Of a stretch of 64,000 nucleotides of DNA, positions 61,401-64,000 are shown piece by piece (positions within the stretch are counted from its first letter, which is position 1; every line of letters starts with the position of its first letter). The stretch lies in NCBI RefSeq assembly GCF_900324485.2, contig NC_046650.1:17303517-17367516 (forward strand), given 5' to 3'. This DNA is from Mastacembelus armatus. Taxonomy: Eukaryota > Chordata > Actinopteri > Synbranchiformes > Mastacembelidae. The translations under genes and the position numbers were made by a program. The notes below the pieces were generated by a model. The model ran no database searches and had not been told where the DNA came from. It was given only the letters and a program-made list of their open reading frames with translations.

Positions 61401-64000
61401 TTGACAAAAAAAGCCTTAATATAGTATGACCATTTTGGTTGACCAAAAATGCCTTAGTATAGCATCACCATTTTTTTTTTTTGACAAAAAATGCCTTAGT
61501 ATAGTATGACCATTTTGGTTGACAAAAAATTTCTTATAGTATGACCATTTTTTTTTTGACCAAAAATGCCTTATTATAGTATGACCATTTTGGTTGACAA
61601 AAAATGCCTTAGTAGTATAGCATGACCATTTTTTTTTTTGACAAAAAATGCCTTAGTATAGTATGACCTTTTTTTTTTTGACCAAAAATGCCTTAGTATA
61701 GTATGACCATTTTACTTGAAATTTTTAAACACTATAATATGACCTTTTTTTTTTTTGACCAAAAATGTCTTAGTATAGTATGACCATTTTGGTTGACAAA
61801 AATGCCTTAGTATAGTATGACCATTTTGGTTGACAAAAAAAGCCTTAGTATAGTATGACCATTTTGATTGACAAAAAATGCGTTATTATAGTGTGGCCTT
61901 TTTACTTGACAAAAAATGCCTTATTATAGTATGACCATTTTTTTGACAAAAAATGCCACATTATAGTATGACCTTTTGTTTTTTTTTTGAGAAAAAATGC
62001 CTTATTATAGCATGACCATTTTTTTTGACGACAAATGCCTTAGTATAGCATGACCATTTTTTTTGACGACAAATGCCTTAGTATAGCATGACCATTTTTT
62101 TGTAAAAAAATGCCTTAGTATAGCATTACCATTTTGGTTGACAAAAAATGCCTTAGTATAGTATGACCATTTTACTTGACAAAAAATGCCTTATTATAGA
62201 ATGACCTTTTGTTTTTTTTGAGAAAAAATGCCTTAGTATAGTATGACCATTTTTTGACCAAAAATGGCTTATTATAGCATGACCATTTTTTTTGACAAAA
62301 AATGCCTTAGTATAGTATGACCATTTTTTTTGACAAAAAATTCCGTAGTATAGTATGACCTTTTGTTTTTTTTTGAGAAAAAATGCCTTATTATTGTATG
62401 ACCTTTTGTTTTTTTTTGACAAAAAATGCCTTAGTATAGCATGACCATTTTTTGACCAAAAATGCCTTAGTATAGCATGACCATTTTTTTGACAAAAATG
62501 CCTTATTATAGTATGACCTTTTTTTTTTGAGAAAAAATGCCTTATTATTGTATGACCTTTTGTTTTTTTTGACAAAAAATGGCTTAGTATATTATGACCA
62601 TTTTTTTTTGACCAAAAATGCCTTAGTATAGCGTGACCATTTTACTTGAAATTTTTAAACACTATAATATGACCTTTTTTTTTTTTTGACCAAAAATGTC
62701 TTAGTATAGCATGACCATTTTACTTGACAAAAAATGCCTTATTATAGTATGACCTTTTTTTTTTTTGAGAAAAAATGCCTTATTATTGTATGACCTTTTG
62801 TTTTTTTTGACAAAAAATGCCTTAGTATAGTATGACCATTTTTTTTGACAAAAAATGCCTTAGTATAGTATGACCATTTTTTTTTGACAAAAAATGCCTT
62901 ATTATAGTATGACCATTTTGGTTGACAAAAAAATGGCTTAGTATAGTATGACCATTTTTTTTGACAAAAAATGCCTTAGTATAGTATGACCATTTTTTTT
63001 GACCAAAAATGGCTTAGTATAGTATGACCATTTTGATTGACAAAAAATGCCTTATTATAGTATGACCATTTTGGTTGACAAAAAAATGGCTTAGTATAGT
63101 ATGACCATTTTTTTTGACAAAAAATGCCTTATTATAGCATGACCATTTTGGTTGACAAAAAATGGCTTAGTATAGTATGACCATTTTTTTTTTTGACAAA
63201 TAATGGCTTAGTATAGTATGACCATTTTTTTTGACAAAAAATGCCTTATTATAGTATGACCATTTTGGTTGACAAAAAATGCCTTAGTATAGGCACAATA
63301 TAGTATGACCATTTTACTTGAAATTTTTACACACTATAGCATGACCATTTTGGTTGACAAAAAAATGCCCTATTATAGTATGGCCATTTTTTTTTTTAAA
63401 AATGCCTCATTATAGCATGACCATTTTTTTGACAAAAAATGCCTTAGTATAGTATGACCATTTTTTTGACAAAAAATGCCTTAGTATAGTATGACCTTTT
63501 GTTTTTTTTTGACAAAAAATGGCTTAGTATAGTATGACCTTTTGTTTTTTTTGACAAAAAATGCCTTAGTATAGCATGACCATTTTTTTTTGACAAAAAT
63601 GCCTTAGTGTAGTATGACCATTTTGGTTGACAAAAAATGCGTTAGTATAGTATGACCATTTTGGTTGACAAAAAATGCCTTAGTATAGTATGACCATTTT
63701 TTTGACCAAAAATGCCTTTGTATAGTATGACCATTTTGATTGACAAAAAATGGCTTAGTATAGTATGACCATTTTTTTTTGACAAAAAATGCCTTAATAT
63801 AGGCACACTATAGTATGACCATTTTGGTTGACAAAAAAATGCCCTATCATAGTATGGCCTTTTTTTTTTTAAAAATGCCTCATTATAGCATGACCATTTT
63901 TTTGACCAAAAATGCCTTATTATAGTATGACCATTTTTTTTTGACAAAAAATGCCTCAGTATAGTATGACCATTTTACTTGAAATTTTTAAACACTATAA
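61401..64000. repeat. AT-rich tandem repeat array, ~40-bp unit, reaching the window end
   Basis: At least 2.6 kb of a unit of the form TTGACAAAAAATGCCTTAGT ATAGTATGACCATTTT plus a variable T-run or GGT. Unit length shifts by a few bases because of the T-run. Variant units (ACTTGAAATTTTTAAACACT, GAGAAAAAATGCC, AAAAATGCCTCATTATAGC) recur at intervals. Long open frames across it (His/Ile/Arg/Lys-rich, minus strand) are by-products of the repeat. It fills the second intron of the gene starting at 61101. Confidence 0.95.

Noticed and set aside
62153-63947. Open frames rich in His, Ile, Arg and Lys on the minus strand (140 and 101 codons)
   Set aside because: They are the translation of the ~40-bp tandem repeat and have no gene structure.

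Overview
The window is vertebrate nuclear DNA, almost certainly from a ray-finned fish. Genes are split by many short GT-AG introns, the interspersed repeats are typical teleost families, and the gene set (tandem L-amino-acid oxidases, multi-exon tlr2, fam111 proteases, rnf175, a TRIM-NHL gene) is fish-like. TRIM2, TLR2 and RNF175 lie close together on human 4q31.3, so the middle of the window looks like the fish counterpart of that block; this synteny comes from general knowledge and was not computed.

Layout. 1-11.2 kb: two tandem L-amino-acid oxidase genes (+). The first is entered inside its first exon; the second carries an intact-ended 861-bp hAT-type element in intron 4. 11.9-19.8 kb: a cluster of related short class-A GPCR genes. 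One is on the minus strand, two are on the plus strand, and a fourth keeps only the N-terminus and the TM6-TM7 end. They share an upstream non-coding exon and a TATGCAAAA promoter block. 19.8-22.9 kb: no gene seen, with an imperfect inverted repeat. 22.9-27.1 kb (-): a trim2-like B-box/coiled-coil/filamin/NHL gene of 13 coding exons, with no RING exon found. 31.9-34.9 kb (+): a snoRNA host gene with seven introns that each hold one copy of box C/D snoRNA U14. 35.3-37.8 kb (+): rnf175, nine coding exons. 38.8-48.3 kb (+): two fam111-type trypsin-like protease genes. The second lacks the N-terminal half and ends inside a solo LTR that supplies a hydrophobic tail. 48.9-53.7 kb (-): tlr2, eleven coding exons, with the TIR domain split by a GC-AG intron. 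57.2-59.85 kb (+): a secreted protein with one thyroglobulin type-1 domain and one C-type lectin domain. 61.1 kb onward (+): the first two coding exons of an unidentified secreted protein, whose second intron is filled to the window edge by an AT-rich ~40-bp tandem repeat.

Function. Several genes have a defence theme: L-amino-acid oxidases make hydrogen peroxide and are antibacterial in fish mucus and serum, TLR2 senses bacterial lipopeptides, FAM111 proteases act at replication forks and restrict some viruses, and the lectin-like protein is secreted. RNF175, the trim2-like gene and the U14 host are housekeeping or regulatory neighbours. Exon joins were assembled by hand: phases and total lengths close in frame for both oxidases (copy 1 lacks its start), trim2-like (671 aa), rnf175 (313 aa), the first fam111 gene (655 aa), the second (401 aa), tlr2 (825 aa) and the lectin-like gene (229 aa).
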